Source: Curtobacterium sp. BH-2-1-1 (GTDB lineage: Bacteria > Actinomycetota > Actinomycetes > Actinomycetales > Microbacteriaceae). Taken from it: DNA of 64,000 nt. The notes beneath the pieces were generated by a model. That model saw only the letters and a list, made by a program, of their open reading frames with translations, was not told the DNA's origin and did no database searches. A program made the translations under genes and the position numbers. This document shows positions 31,319 through 39,112 of the stretch, one piece after another (within the stretch, counting starts at the first letter, position 1; every line of letters begins with the position of its first letter). The DNA is taken from the NCBI RefSeq assembly GCF_001806325.1, contig NZ_CP017580.1:2604001-2668000 (forward strand). The letters are read 5' to 3'.

Positions 31319-32254
31319 ATGAGCACGCTGGAAGCGCGCGCAGCCGGAGCCACCGCCCCGGCCGTGCCACCGCGGCGCCGCGCCAGACCGCGCGGCCGGT
31401 ACACGGGATGGCTCTTCGTCGGCCCGTTCGTCGTCGTCCTCGTCGCGATGCTCATCGTCCCGATCGGCTACGCGCTCTGGCTCAGCCTGTTCCGCGACCA
31501 GCTCATCGGCGGCAACCAGTTCGTCTGGTTCGCCAACTACGTGCAGCTCTTCCAGGACGCGAAGTTCTGGTCGGGTCTCGGCCGGGTCGCGGTGTTCCTC
31601 GTCGTGCAGGTCCCGATCATGCTCGGCCTCGCGCTCGTCGCCGCCCTCGCGCTCGACAGCGCGCGGCTCTGGGGAACGAGCTTCTTCCGCATCGCGGTGT
31701 TCCTGCCCTACGCGGTCCCCGGTGTCGTCGCCGCGCTGATCTGGGGCTTCATCTACGGCAACCAGTTCGGCCTCACCGGTACCGCGAACCACGCGCTCGG
31801 CATCGACCTGCTGCAGCCGTTCAGCCCGGACTGGGTCCTCACGTCGATCGGCAACGTGGTCACGTGGGAGTTCCTCGGCTACAACATGCTGATCTTCTAC
31901 GCCGCGCTCCGCACCGTGCCCGGCGAGCTGTACGAGGCGGCCGAGCTCGACGGTGCCGGCCCGATGCGCACGGTCTTCTCGATCAAGCTCCCGGCCCTGC
32001 GCGGCCCGATGGTCATCGCCACGATCTTCTCGATCATCGGCAGCTTCCAGCTCTTCAACGAGCCGAACCTGCTCAAGACGCTCGCCCCGAACGTCATCGG
32101 CAGTGCCTTCACGCCGAACATGTACGCCTACTCGCTGTCCTTCAGCGGCCAGCAGTTCAACTACTCCGCCACCGTCGCGATCGTCATGGGCGTGATCACC
32201 GCGGTGATCGCCTACGTCGTCCAGGTCCGCGGCACCCGCGAGGAGAACCGATGA
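31319..32254 (+). CDS. carbohydrate ABC transporter permease (MalF type)
   Basis: This 311-residue permease has six helices and the EAA loop YEAAELDGAGPMRTVFSIKLPALRG at about residues 205-230. The N-terminal 35 residues are basic and hydrophilic. The ATG at 31319 has AAGGGAG 5 nt upstream. It is the first gene of a four-gene unit (two permeases, binding protein, GH35), divergent from its LacI regulator. No ATPase gene is present. Confidence 0.93.
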   Translation: MSTLEARAAGATAPAVPPRRRARPRGRYTGWLFVGPFVVVLVAMLIVPIGYALWLSLFRDQLIGGNQFVWFANYVQLFQDAKFWSGLGRVAVFLVVQVPIMLGLALVAALALDSARLWGTSFFRIAVFLPYAVPGVVAALIWGFIYGNQFGLTGTANHALGIDLLQPFSPDWVLTSIGNVVTWEFLGYNMLIFYAALRTVPGELYEAAELDGAGPMRTVFSIKLPALRGPMVIATIFSIIGSFQLFNEPNLLKTLAPNVIGSAFTPNMYAYSLSFSGQQFNYSATVAIVMGVITAVIAYVVQVRGTREENR

Positions 32255-33240
32255 GCACCCTGCAGCACCCGGCGACCGGCGCGTCCGGCCCGGCCACCGT
32301 CACCGAGGCGACCACGACGCTGCGCGACCCGCAGGCCCGGTCGAGCCGCGCCTCCAGGCGTGCCGAGCGGAAGGCCGAGCAGCACGTCGACGGACGCAAG
32401 CCGAAGCGTTCCGGCCTCCTCACGGCCGTGATGATCGTCTTCGTCGTCTACTCGTTCGCGCCGCTGTTCTACCTGCTCGTGAACAGCACGAAGACGCAGG
32501 CCTCGCTCCTGTCGACCTTCGGCCTGTGGTTCGGCGGGAAGTTCAACCTCTGGCAGAACATCGTCGACACGCTGACGTACAACGACGGCATCTTCGTGCA
32601 GTGGCTCGGGAACACGCTGCTCTACGTGGTCGTCGGCGCCGGTGGCGCGACCCTCCTCGCCACGATCGCCGGCTACGGCATGGCGAAGTTCCAGTTCCCA
32701 GGCCGCCGTGCGGTCTTCGCCGTCGTCCTCGGAGCGATCGCCGTCCCCGGCACCGCCCTCGCCGTCCCGACCTTCCTGCTCTTCTCGCAGTTCGGTCTGA
32801 CGAACACCCCGTGGGCGATCATCCTTCCGTCGTTGATCAGCCCCTTCGGCATGTACCTGATCTGGACCTACGCGGTGGACGCGATCCCCGCCGAACTCCT
32901 CGAGGCAGCCCGCATGGACGGCGCCGGCGAGTTCCGGATCTTCTTCACCATCGCGCTCCGCCTGCTCGCACCCGGTGTCGTCACGGTCCTGCTCTTCGCC
33001 GTCGTGGCCACCTGGAACAACTACTTCCTGCCGCTCATCATGCTGAGCGACCCGAAGTGGTACCCGCTGACGGTCGGCCTCAACCAGTGGAACGCGCAGG
33101 CCACCGGGTCCGGTGCCGAGCCGATCTACAACCTCGTCGTCACGGGATCGCTCCTCACGATCATCCCGATCGTGGTCGCGTTCCTCTTCCTCCAGCGCTT
33201 CTGGCAGTCCGGCCTCGCGGCCGGGTCCGTCAAGGCCTGA
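32251..33240 (+). CDS. carbohydrate ABC transporter permease (MalG type)
   Basis: This 329-residue permease has a hydrophilic N-terminus of about 50 residues, six helices and the EAA loop LEAARMDGAGEFRIFFTIALRLLAP at about residues 215-240. It overlaps the MalF-type gene by 4 nt (ATGA). The sugar is probably a beta-galactoside, given the GH35 gene in the operon. A degenerate family 1 hairpin follows the stop. Confidence 0.93.
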   Translation: MSTLQHPATGASGPATVTEATTTLRDPQARSSRASRRAERKAEQHVDGRKPKRSGLLTAVMIVFVVYSFAPLFYLLVNSTKTQASLLSTFGLWFGGKFNLWQNIVDTLTYNDGIFVQWLGNTLLYVVVGAGGATLLATIAGYGMAKFQFPGRRAVFAVVLGAIAVPGTALAVPTFLLFSQFGLTNTPWAIILPSLISPFGMYLIWTYAVDAIPAELLEAARMDGAGEFRIFFTIALRLLAPGVVTVLLFAVVATWNNYFLPLIMLSDPKWYPLTVGLNQWNAQATGSGAEPIYNLVVTGSLLTIIPIVVAFLFLQRFWQSGLAAGSVKA

Positions 33241-33247
33241 TCCGTCG

Positions 33248-33288
33248 GACGGGAGGCACGCAGCGGCCCCGCCACGCGCCTCCTGCCC
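33248..33288 (+). repeat. REP-like palindrome, family 1, degenerate copy inside an operon
   Basis: GGGAGGCACG pairs imperfectly with CGCGCCTCCTGCCC across a C-rich centre. It lies between the permease and binding-protein genes, where it may protect or attenuate mRNA instead of ending it. Confidence 0.65.
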
Positions 33289-33339
33289 GACACACAGCAG
33301 CTCCACCCCCCTCTCCACGAAGAAGTGAAAGGCACCTCC

Positions 33340-34674
33340 ATGAACAAGCGTCTCCGGCGCGGCCTCAGCGCCGTCGCCATCGGCGTCACCGCAGCCGTCG
33401 CCCTCGCCGCCTGCGCCTCCGGCGGCTCCTCGTCCGGCGGTTCGTCCGACGACATCTCGAAGGCCCTCAAGGACGGCGGCACGCTGACCTACTGGTCGTG
33501 GACCCCGTCCGCGAAGGACCAGGTCGCCGCGTTCGAGAAGGCCTACCCCAAGGTGAAGGTCAAGCTCGTCAACGCCGGCACCGGCGCCGACCAGTACACG
33601 AAGCTCCAGAACACGATCAAGGCCGGCTCGGGTGCCCCCGACGTCGCCCAGGTCGAGTACTACGCGCTCCCGCAGTTCGCGCTCTCCGACTCGCTGCTCG
33701 ACCTGTCCTCGTACGGGTTCGGCGACCTCAAGGACAAGTTCGCGACGAGCACGTGGAACTCGGTCGACATGGACGGCAAGATCTACGGTCTGCCCCAGGA
33801 CTCCGGCCCCATGGCGCTGTTCTACAACAAGAAGGTCTTCGACAAGTACGGCATCGCCGTGCCGAAGACGTGGGACGAGTACGTCGCAGCGGCCAAGAAG
33901 CTGCACGAGGCCGACCCGGACGCCTACATCGCAGCGGACTCCGGCGACGCGGGGTTCACCACGAGCATGATCGCCCAGGCCGGCGGCACGCCCTTCACCA
34001 CGACGGGCGACAAGGTCACGATCAACCTCGAGGACGCCGGCACGAAGAAGTGGACCAAGACCTGGGACCAGCTCGTCGAGCAGGGTCTGCTGTCGAAGAC
34101 CGTCGGCTGGAGCGACGACTGGTACAAGCAGCTCGGCAACGGTCAGATCGCCACGCTCATCACCGGCGCCTGGATGCCCGGCAACCTCGAGGCGAGCGTC
34201 GCCGACGCCAGCGGTGACTGGCGCGTCGCGCCGATGCCGACCTACGACGGCGGCACCGCGCAGACCGCGAACAACGGCGGCAGCGCCGAGGCGGTCATGA
34301 AGCAGTCGAAGAACCCTGCCCTCGCGGCGGGCTTCCTCAAGTGGCTGAACTCCTCGAAGGAGTCGACCGGCATCTTCATGAAGTCCGGTGGGTTCCCGTC
34401 GACGACCGCCGACCTCGAGTCCTCGGCGTTCCTCGACGAGAAGCCGGAGTACTTCGGCGGCCAGCAGATCAACAAGGTGCTCGTCGACGCGTCGAAGTCG
34501 TCCGACAACGACTTCACCTACCTGCCCTACCAGGTGTACGCGAACAGCGTGTACGCGGACACCGTCGGCCAGTCGTACGAGAACGGCACCTCGCTCGAGA
34601 GCGGTCTCGCCGCCTGGCAGAAGGCCCTCGCGAAGTACGGCAAGGACCAGGGCTTCACGGTCTCGTCCAAGTAG
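33340..34674 (+). CDS. sugar-binding lipoprotein of the GH35-linked ABC importer
   Basis: This 444-residue solute-binding protein has a short basic start (MNKRLRRG), a hydrophobic signal and the lipobox LAAC (Cys about residue 25). The mature part reads GGTLTYWSWTPSAKDQVAAFEKAYP, typical of family 1 sugar-binding proteins. The ATG at 33340 is preceded by AAAGG; a GTG at 33325 in the same frame is less likely. Hairpins lie both upstream (33248-33288) and downstream (34695-34724), fitting higher expression of this subunit than of its neighbours. Confidence 0.93.
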   Translation: MNKRLRRGLSAVAIGVTAAVALAACASGGSSSGGSSDDISKALKDGGTLTYWSWTPSAKDQVAAFEKAYPKVKVKLVNAGTGADQYTKLQNTIKAGSGAPDVAQVEYYALPQFALSDSLLDLSSYGFGDLKDKFATSTWNSVDMDGKIYGLPQDSGPMALFYNKKVFDKYGIAVPKTWDEYVAAAKKLHEADPDAYIAADSGDAGFTTSMIAQAGGTPFTTTGDKVTINLEDAGTKKWTKTWDQLVEQGLLSKTVGWSDDWYKQLGNGQIATLITGAWMPGNLEASVADASGDWRVAPMPTYDGGTAQTANNGGSAEAVMKQSKNPALAAGFLKWLNSSKESTGIFMKSGGFPSTTADLESSAFLDEKPEYFGGQQINKVLVDASKSSDNDFTYLPYQVYANSVYADTVGQSYENGTSLESGLAAWQKALAKYGKDQGFTVSSK

Positions 34675-34694
34675 TCACCACACCAGTTCGACCC

Positions 34695-34724
34695 GGGGCC
34701 GTGCGGAACCTTCCGCACGGCCCC
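34695..34724 (+). terminator. strong hairpin between binding-protein and GH35 genes
   Basis: A 14-bp perfect stem (GGGGCCGTGCGGAA arm) closes on a CC centre, 21 bp after the binding-protein stop. It lacks a U-tract and lies inside the operon, so partial termination or mRNA protection is likely. Confidence 0.75.
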
Positions 34725-34745
34725 GTCTCCTGAAAGAGTTCCCCC

Positions 34746-36581
34746 ATGCGCTTCGCCATCGGCGACACCGACTTCCTGCTCGACGGCGAGCCGCACCGGA
34801 TCCTGTCCGGCGCGATCCACTACTTCCGTGTCCACCCCGACCTGTGGGCGGACCGGATCCGCAAGGCGAAGCTGATGGGGCTCAACACCATCGAGACGTA
34901 CGTCGCCTGGAACGCGCACGCGCCGTCGCCTTCTTCGTTCAGTTTCGAGGACGGTCTCGACCTCGGCCGCTTCCTGGACCTCGTCGCCGCCGAGGGCATG
35001 CACGCCATCGTCCGTCCCGGCCCCTACATCTGCGCGGAGTGGACGAACGGCGGCCTGCCGTACTGGCTCTTCGCCGACGGCACCGTCGGGGTCCGCCGCG
35101 ACGAGCCGGGGTTCCTCGCCGCCGTGCAGGGGTACTTGGAGCATCTCGCGCCGGTGCTGGTCCCGAGGCAGATCGACCACGGCGGGCCGATCGTGCTCGT
35201 GCAGGTCGAGAACGAGTACGGCGCCTACGGCTCCGACCCCGTCTACCTGTCGAAGCTCGAGCAGATGCACCGGGAGATCGGTCTCACCGTGCCGTTCACG
35301 AGCGTCGACCAGCCGATGGGCACGATGCTCGAGGACGGTTCGCTGCCCTCGCTGCACAAGACCGGTTCGTTCGGCTCGCGTTCCATCGAACGGCTCGCGC
35401 GACTCCGACAGGCCCAGCCGACCGGCCCCCTCATGTGCTCGGAGTTCTGGGACGGCTGGTTCGACAGCTGGGGCGAGCACCACCACACCACGCCGGCCGC
35501 TGCTTCGGCATCGGACCTCGACGACCTGCTGGCCGCGGGCGGCTCGGTCAACATCTACATGTTCCACGGGGGCACGAACTTCGGCTTCACGAACGGCGCG
35601 AACGACAAGGGTGTGTACCGCCCGATCGCGACGTCGTACGACTACGACGCCCCGCTCGACGAGGCCGGGCGTCCGACGGAGAAGTTCCACGCCTTCCGCT
35701 CGGTCATCGAGCGCTACGCGCCCGTGCCGCCGCTGCCCGCTGCGATGCAGCCCGGTGGGTCGGGTCGGCTCGGGTCCGTCGGTCCCGTCGGGTCGGCTCC
35801 GGGCCAGGAGGCGCGGCTCGCCCCCGCCTCGGACGTCGCCGTCCGCCTCGACCGCGTCACACCCCTGCGCGCGCTGCTGCCGTCCCTCACGTCGTGGTCC
35901 GCGCACGACACCCCGCCGACGTTCGACGCCCTCGGCGCTGCGAGCGGCTTCGTGCTGTACCGGACCGAGGTGGACCTGCCGTCCGGCGGCGTGCTCACCG
36001 TCGGCGAGGAGGTCCGCGACCGCGCCGGCGTCTCCGTGGACGGGATCGTCGTCGGCGTGCTCGAACGGGAGCACCACGACCGCGCCATCGTCCTGCCCCC
36101 GGTCACCGGCACGCTCGAGCTCCTCGTCGAGGACCAGGGTCGCGTCGACTACGGCCCACGCATCGGCGAGCCGAAGGGCCTGATCGGCGGGATCGCCGTC
36201 GACGGAGTCCCGCTCGCCCGGTGGACCGCGTCGCCCCTGGCCCTCGACCCGATGCCCGAGGCCGCGCTGACGATCCTCGCCGACGCACTGCCCACCGACG
36301 GCGACGTGCTGGCCGGACCGGTCTTCGCCACGGGGTCGTTCGACCTCGCCGAGGCAGGGGACCGCTACCTCGCCCTCGACGGGTTCCGGAAGGGCGTCGC
36401 CTGGGTGAACGGGTTCTGCCTCGGCCGGTACTGGTCCCGCGGACCGCAGCGCACCCTGGCCGTCCCCGGACCGGTGCTCCGCGCCGGGAGGAACGACGTC
36501 GTCGTCCTCGAACTGCACGCCGCGGCCTCCCGGTCGGTGTGCCTGCGGGTCGAGCCGGACCTCGGGCACACGGAGGGCTGA
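34746..36581 (+). CDS. beta-galactosidase, GH35
   Basis: This 611-residue enzyme, without a signal peptide, hydrolyses terminal beta-D-galactosyl residues. The GH35 N-terminus is clear (SGAIHYFRVHPDLWADRIRKAKLMGLN), with acid/base Glu157 in VQVENEYGAYG and nucleophile Glu233 in CSEFWDGWFD. GGTNFGFTNGAN follows. A Gly/Ser/Pro-rich linker at about residues 335-360 joins the barrel to the C-terminal beta domains; its DNA contains a half copy of the family 1 repeat. The ATG at 34746 has GAAAGAG upstream. It is the last gene of the operon; imported beta-galactosides, such as arabinogalactan fragments, are the likely substrates. Confidence 0.95.
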   Translation: MRFAIGDTDFLLDGEPHRILSGAIHYFRVHPDLWADRIRKAKLMGLNTIETYVAWNAHAPSPSSFSFEDGLDLGRFLDLVAAEGMHAIVRPGPYICAEWTNGGLPYWLFADGTVGVRRDEPGFLAAVQGYLEHLAPVLVPRQIDHGGPIVLVQVENEYGAYGSDPVYLSKLEQMHREIGLTVPFTSVDQPMGTMLEDGSLPSLHKTGSFGSRSIERLARLRQAQPTGPLMCSEFWDGWFDSWGEHHHTTPAAASASDLDDLLAAGGSVNIYMFHGGTNFGFTNGANDKGVYRPIATSYDYDAPLDEAGRPTEKFHAFRSVIERYAPVPPLPAAMQPGGSGRLGSVGPVGSAPGQEARLAPASDVAVRLDRVTPLRALLPSLTSWSAHDTPPTFDALGAASGFVLYRTEVDLPSGGVLTVGEEVRDRAGVSVDGIVVGVLEREHHDRAIVLPPVTGTLELLVEDQGRVDYGPRIGEPKGLIGGIAVDGVPLARWTASPLALDPMPEAALTILADALPTDGDVLAGPVFATGSFDLAEAGDRYLALDGFRKGVAWVNGFCLGRYWSRGPQRTLAVPGPVLRAGRNDVVVLELHAAASRSVCLRVEPDLGHTEG

Positions 36582-36625
36582 CGGGGTTAGGCTTCGCTGG
36601 AGTCCGAGCAGCCGAGGGGGATGCG

Positions 36626-36778
36626 ATGGTGCGGGTGTTGCAGTGGGTGTGGCGCGTGGTCGGCTCCGTGCTCCACGTCCTGGCGGGGGTGCTCACCTCG
36701 TTCGGTTCCGGCGGGATCGTCGGTGCGGGAGCGCCGCCGACCCCGACCCCGAACAAGCCCGACGACTACCGCCCCTGA
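36626..36778 (+). CDS. 50-residue hypothetical peptide
   Basis: This short frame has a good ribosome binding site (GAGGGGG, 5 nt before the ATG). The product has a Trp/Val-rich amphipathic or membrane-inserting segment (MVRVLQWVWRVVGSVLHVLAGVL, split as VRVLQWVWRVV and LHVLAGVL) and a Pro/Thr tail ending NKPDDYRP. It follows GH35 by 44 bp. Whether it is translated is not certain; nothing is known of its function. Confidence 0.5.
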   Translation: MVRVLQWVWRVVGSVLHVLAGVLTSFGSGGIVGAGAPPTPTPNKPDDYRP

Positions 36779-36790
36779 CCGTTCCGGGAG

Positions 36791-37231
36791 TCAGACTGCT
36801 CGAGCTCCGGCCCACGCCCGCACCTCGAGCAGCGCCGCACGTCGCCACCGCCACAGTGGGGCGAACTTGGTGCCGTCGTCCTCCCACGCCTGCGTGAGCA
36901 TCCAGATCTGCCGCCGGTGTTCCGTGCCGCCGTCATCACGCCATTCGACGAACGCATCGTCGAGCACCGCGGTGATCGCCTCACGGGGCACGGTCCACCA
37001 GACGACCCAGCCTCGGTAGCGAAGACGATCCGCGTCGAGTCGGATGCCCGCGCGGGGTGCTCGGAAAGCAGCCCAGGTGCTGGGGACAGCGCCGATGGAG
37101 CCGATGACGGTGATCAGCACGGTGCCCTCGACGATGCCGGCGAGCGCCATCCCTGTGCAGGTCGCTGCGAGCAACCAGAGCGAGCACGTCGTCGGGACGG
37201 CTTCCCACCGCGGCGGACGAATGGTGGTCAT
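36791..37231 (-). CDS. small membrane protein with PH-like domain (hypothetical)
   Basis: This is a 146-residue protein with two adjacent helices (about 15-35 and 38-58), then a soluble part with LDADRLRYRGWVVWWTVPREAITAV, the beta-strand pattern of bacterial PH-like domains. Function is unknown. The ATG at 37231 overlaps the stop of the upstream gene (ATGA), so the two form an operon. Confidence 0.7.
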   Translation of the reverse strand: MTTIRPPRWEAVPTTCSLWLLAATCTGMALAGIVEGTVLITVIGSIGAVPSTWAAFRAPRAGIRLDADRLRYRGWVVWWTVPREAITAVLDDAFVEWRDDGGTEHRRQIWMLTQAWEDDGTKFAPLWRWRRAALLEVRAWAGARAV

Positions 37232-37539
37232 CCGGCGTGCTCGTCGAGGGCGTCGAGGTCGTGGAGCGCTCGGCGGGCGTCGGCGATCCGGTCGGCTTCG
37301 GGGCGGGTCCACCACTCGGGCCCGCGTTCGCCGAGCCCGTGCTTCGCCAGGCCGTTGCGGTGCCGTGCTGCGGCGAGGGCCTCCTCGTCTCCGGAGCGCT
37401 TGGCCTGCTTGACGGCGTTGCGGCCCCGACCGAGGTGCGACCGGAGTGCTGCGGCGACGTCCTCGGGGAGCGCCGGGTCGGTCCGTCGCCACCGCCGACC
37501 GTCGACCACGAAGAAGTGGTCGTCGGGCGTCGCGGTCAT
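37228..37539 (-). CDS. conserved actinobacterial protein of unknown function (103 aa)
   Basis: This 103-residue soluble protein opens FFVVDGRRWRRTDPALPEDVAAALRSHLGRGR and contains GLAKHGLGERGPEWW. I recognise this block as a protein common in actinobacteria, often loosely labelled as biopolymer transporter Tol, without evidence for that role. It is basic and helical. It overlaps the next gene by 4 nt. AAGACT 7 nt before the ATG could be a weak -10. A 48-bp palindrome lies 43 bp upstream. Confidence 0.75.
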   Translation of the reverse strand: MTATPDDHFFVVDGRRWRRTDPALPEDVAAALRSHLGRGRNAVKQAKRSGDEEALAAARHRNGLAKHGLGERGPEWWTRPEADRIADARRALHDLDALDEHAG

Positions 37540-37581
37540 GCACCCGAGTCTTGCAGCGGACGCCGGGTTCGTCCGGAGGGA

Positions 37582-37629
37582 TGACCGTTCTGGTTCGTGG
37601 AGTCCGGGGATCGCGAACCAGAACGGTCA
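37582..37629. repeat. 48-bp palindromic repeat, family 2 (copy 2)
   Basis: A 16-bp perfect stem (TGACCGTTCTGGTTCG and its complement) with a 16-nt loop. It is 39/48 identical to the copy at 11493-11540. Here it lies between two divergent start codons (37539 minus, 37680 plus), so it cannot be an ordinary terminator. Confidence 0.85.
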
Positions 37630-37665
37630 CCGCGCGGATCCGGTGCACGGTGTCAGCGGTGGGCG

Positions 37666-37671
37666 GTAGAA
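37666..37671 (+). promoter_or_regulatory. -10 hexamer TAGAAC of the radical SAM gene
   Basis: TAGAAC ends 8 nt before the ATG at 37680. The last base departs from TANNNT, so support is moderate. Confidence 0.4.
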
Positions 37672-37679
37672 CGGCGGTG

Positions 37680-38753
37680 ATGCCCGAACCCCGCACCCGC
37701 GCCCTGCTCGACGTCCGCCGGATCTACGCCGAGCCGGCAGCCCTCGAGCTCCAGCGCGGGCAGGAGGTCGTCGGGCAGTGGCCCGACGCCGAGATCGTCC
37801 CCGTCGAGTCGCACTGGAACATCCCCGAGGTGCACGGCGACGAACGGAACGTCCAGCGGTGGGTGCGCATCAAGACCGAGGCGCTCGTCCTCGGCGTGAA
37901 GAAGTCGCTCGTGACCCGGCCGAACGGGCGCTCCGCGGACTTCATCGCCCCGTCGACGGCGAACGGCTGCGCCATGGCGTGCGCCTACTGCTACGTCCCA
38001 CGGCGCAAGGGCTACAGCAACCCCGTGACGGTCTTCGCGAACATCGACCAGATCACGAAGCACGTCGCCCGCAACATCGCGAAGCAGGGACCGAAGACCG
38101 AGCCGAACCAGTGCGACCCGCACGCGTGGGTCTACGACATCGGCGAGAACAGCGACTGCTCGGTGGACGCGATGCTCAGCGACAACGTGCGGGACCTCTG
38201 CGACCTGTTCCGGATGTCACCGACCGCCAAGGCCTCCTTCGCGACGAAGTACGTCAACCGCGACCTGCTCGACTGGGACCCGATGGGCCGCACGCGCATC
38301 CGGTTCTCGCTCATGCCGCACGAGACCGCGAAGGTCACCGACATCCGCACCAGCCCGATCGCCGAGAGGATCGCCGCGGTGAACGACTTCGTCGACGCCG
38401 GGTACGAGGTCCACCTCAACTTCTCGCCCGTCATCCTGACCCCGATGTGGGAGTCCGACTGGGCCGACCTCCTGCGTCAGGTGGACGACGTCCTGTCCCC
38501 GGCCGCGAAGGCGCAGCTCGCGGCCGAGGTCATCTTCCTCACCCACAACGAGCCCCTGCACGAGGTCAACCTCGGCTGGCACCCGAAGGCCGAGGACCTG
38601 CTGTGGCGCCCGGACCTGCAGGAGCAGAAGGTGTCGCAGAACGGCGCGGTCAACGTCCGCTACCGCTCCGGGATGAAGGGGCAGCTGGTCGAGCGGTTCC
38701 GGGAACTCGTCGCGGAGCACCTGCCGAGCTGCCGCATCCGCTACGCCTTCTGA
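37680..38753 (+). CDS. spore photoproduct lyase family radical SAM protein
   Basis: This 357-residue protein has the radical SAM cluster motif CAMACAYCYV with Cys97, Cys101 and Cys104, which bind a [4Fe-4S] cluster and S-adenosylmethionine. The stretches FIAPSTANGCAMAC and RIRFSLMPHETAKVTDIRTSPIAERI match the spore photoproduct lyase family, which reverses thymine photodimers in Bacillus spores. Actinobacteria that do not sporulate also carry such proteins, and their substrate is not established; UV-lesion repair is the plain guess. The ATG at 37680 was chosen over a GTG one codon before. A strong hairpin follows the stop. Confidence 0.88.
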   Translation: MPEPRTRALLDVRRIYAEPAALELQRGQEVVGQWPDAEIVPVESHWNIPEVHGDERNVQRWVRIKTEALVLGVKKSLVTRPNGRSADFIAPSTANGCAMACAYCYVPRRKGYSNPVTVFANIDQITKHVARNIAKQGPKTEPNQCDPHAWVYDIGENSDCSVDAMLSDNVRDLCDLFRMSPTAKASFATKYVNRDLLDWDPMGRTRIRFSLMPHETAKVTDIRTSPIAERIAAVNDFVDAGYEVHLNFSPVILTPMWESDWADLLRQVDDVLSPAAKAQLAAEVIFLTHNEPLHEVNLGWHPKAEDLLWRPDLQEQKVSQNGAVNVRYRSGMKGQLVERFRELVAEHLPSCRIRYAF

Positions 38754-38760
38754 GACGACG

Positions 38761-38788
38761 AACGCCCGCGCCGTCGGGCGCGGGCGTT
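38761..38788. terminator. bidirectional terminator hairpin
   Basis: A perfect 12-bp stem (AACGCCCGCGCC and complement) with loop GTCG, 7 bp after the radical SAM stop and 16 bp beyond the CsbD stop on the other strand. Confidence 0.85.
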
Positions 38789-38804
38789 GCGTGGTGCGAC
38801 GGGC

Positions 38805-38981
38805 TCAGTGACCGTCGAGGTGGTCCTTCGCCTTCTCGGTCTCGAGACGGCCCTCGCCCATGACCTGGTCCTTCTGGCCCTGGTGCTTGAGCTCGTCGTC
38901 GTCCGTGTGCTTGCCGACCGCTTCCTCGACCTTGCCGACGACCTTCTGGGTGACGTCCTTCGCCTTGTCTCCGAGCGACAT
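38805..38981 (-). CDS. CsbD family stress protein
   Basis: This 58-residue, very hydrophilic protein reads MSLGDKAKDVTQKVVGKVEEAVGKHTDDDE in its first part, the pattern of CsbD-like general stress proteins (sigma-B-dependent in Bacillus). It is probably disordered or helical; the biochemical role of the family is unknown. The ATG at 38981 has GGAGGAAGG upstream, a strong ribosome binding site that fits high expression. Confidence 0.88.
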   Translation of the reverse strand: MSLGDKAKDVTQKVVGKVEEAVGKHTDDDELKHQGQKDQVMGEGRLETEKAKDHLDGH

Positions 38982-39112
38982 GCTGTCTTCCTTCCTCCGG
39001 GGACCGCCGAGGGTCCTCGGGGCCTGTGCCACGAAGACAACCAGGGGCAGCAGCGCGGCTCGCGGCCGGGCCGCAGGTTCGTGTCCCCCGATTGCTTCCA
39101 CCGGGGTACGGA

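Noticed and set aside
34388..36625. Long plus-strand frame overlapping the GH35 gene
   Set aside because: It is out of frame with GH35 and rich in Arg/Ser/Pro; only its last 50 codons, with their own ribosome binding site, are kept as a possible small gene.
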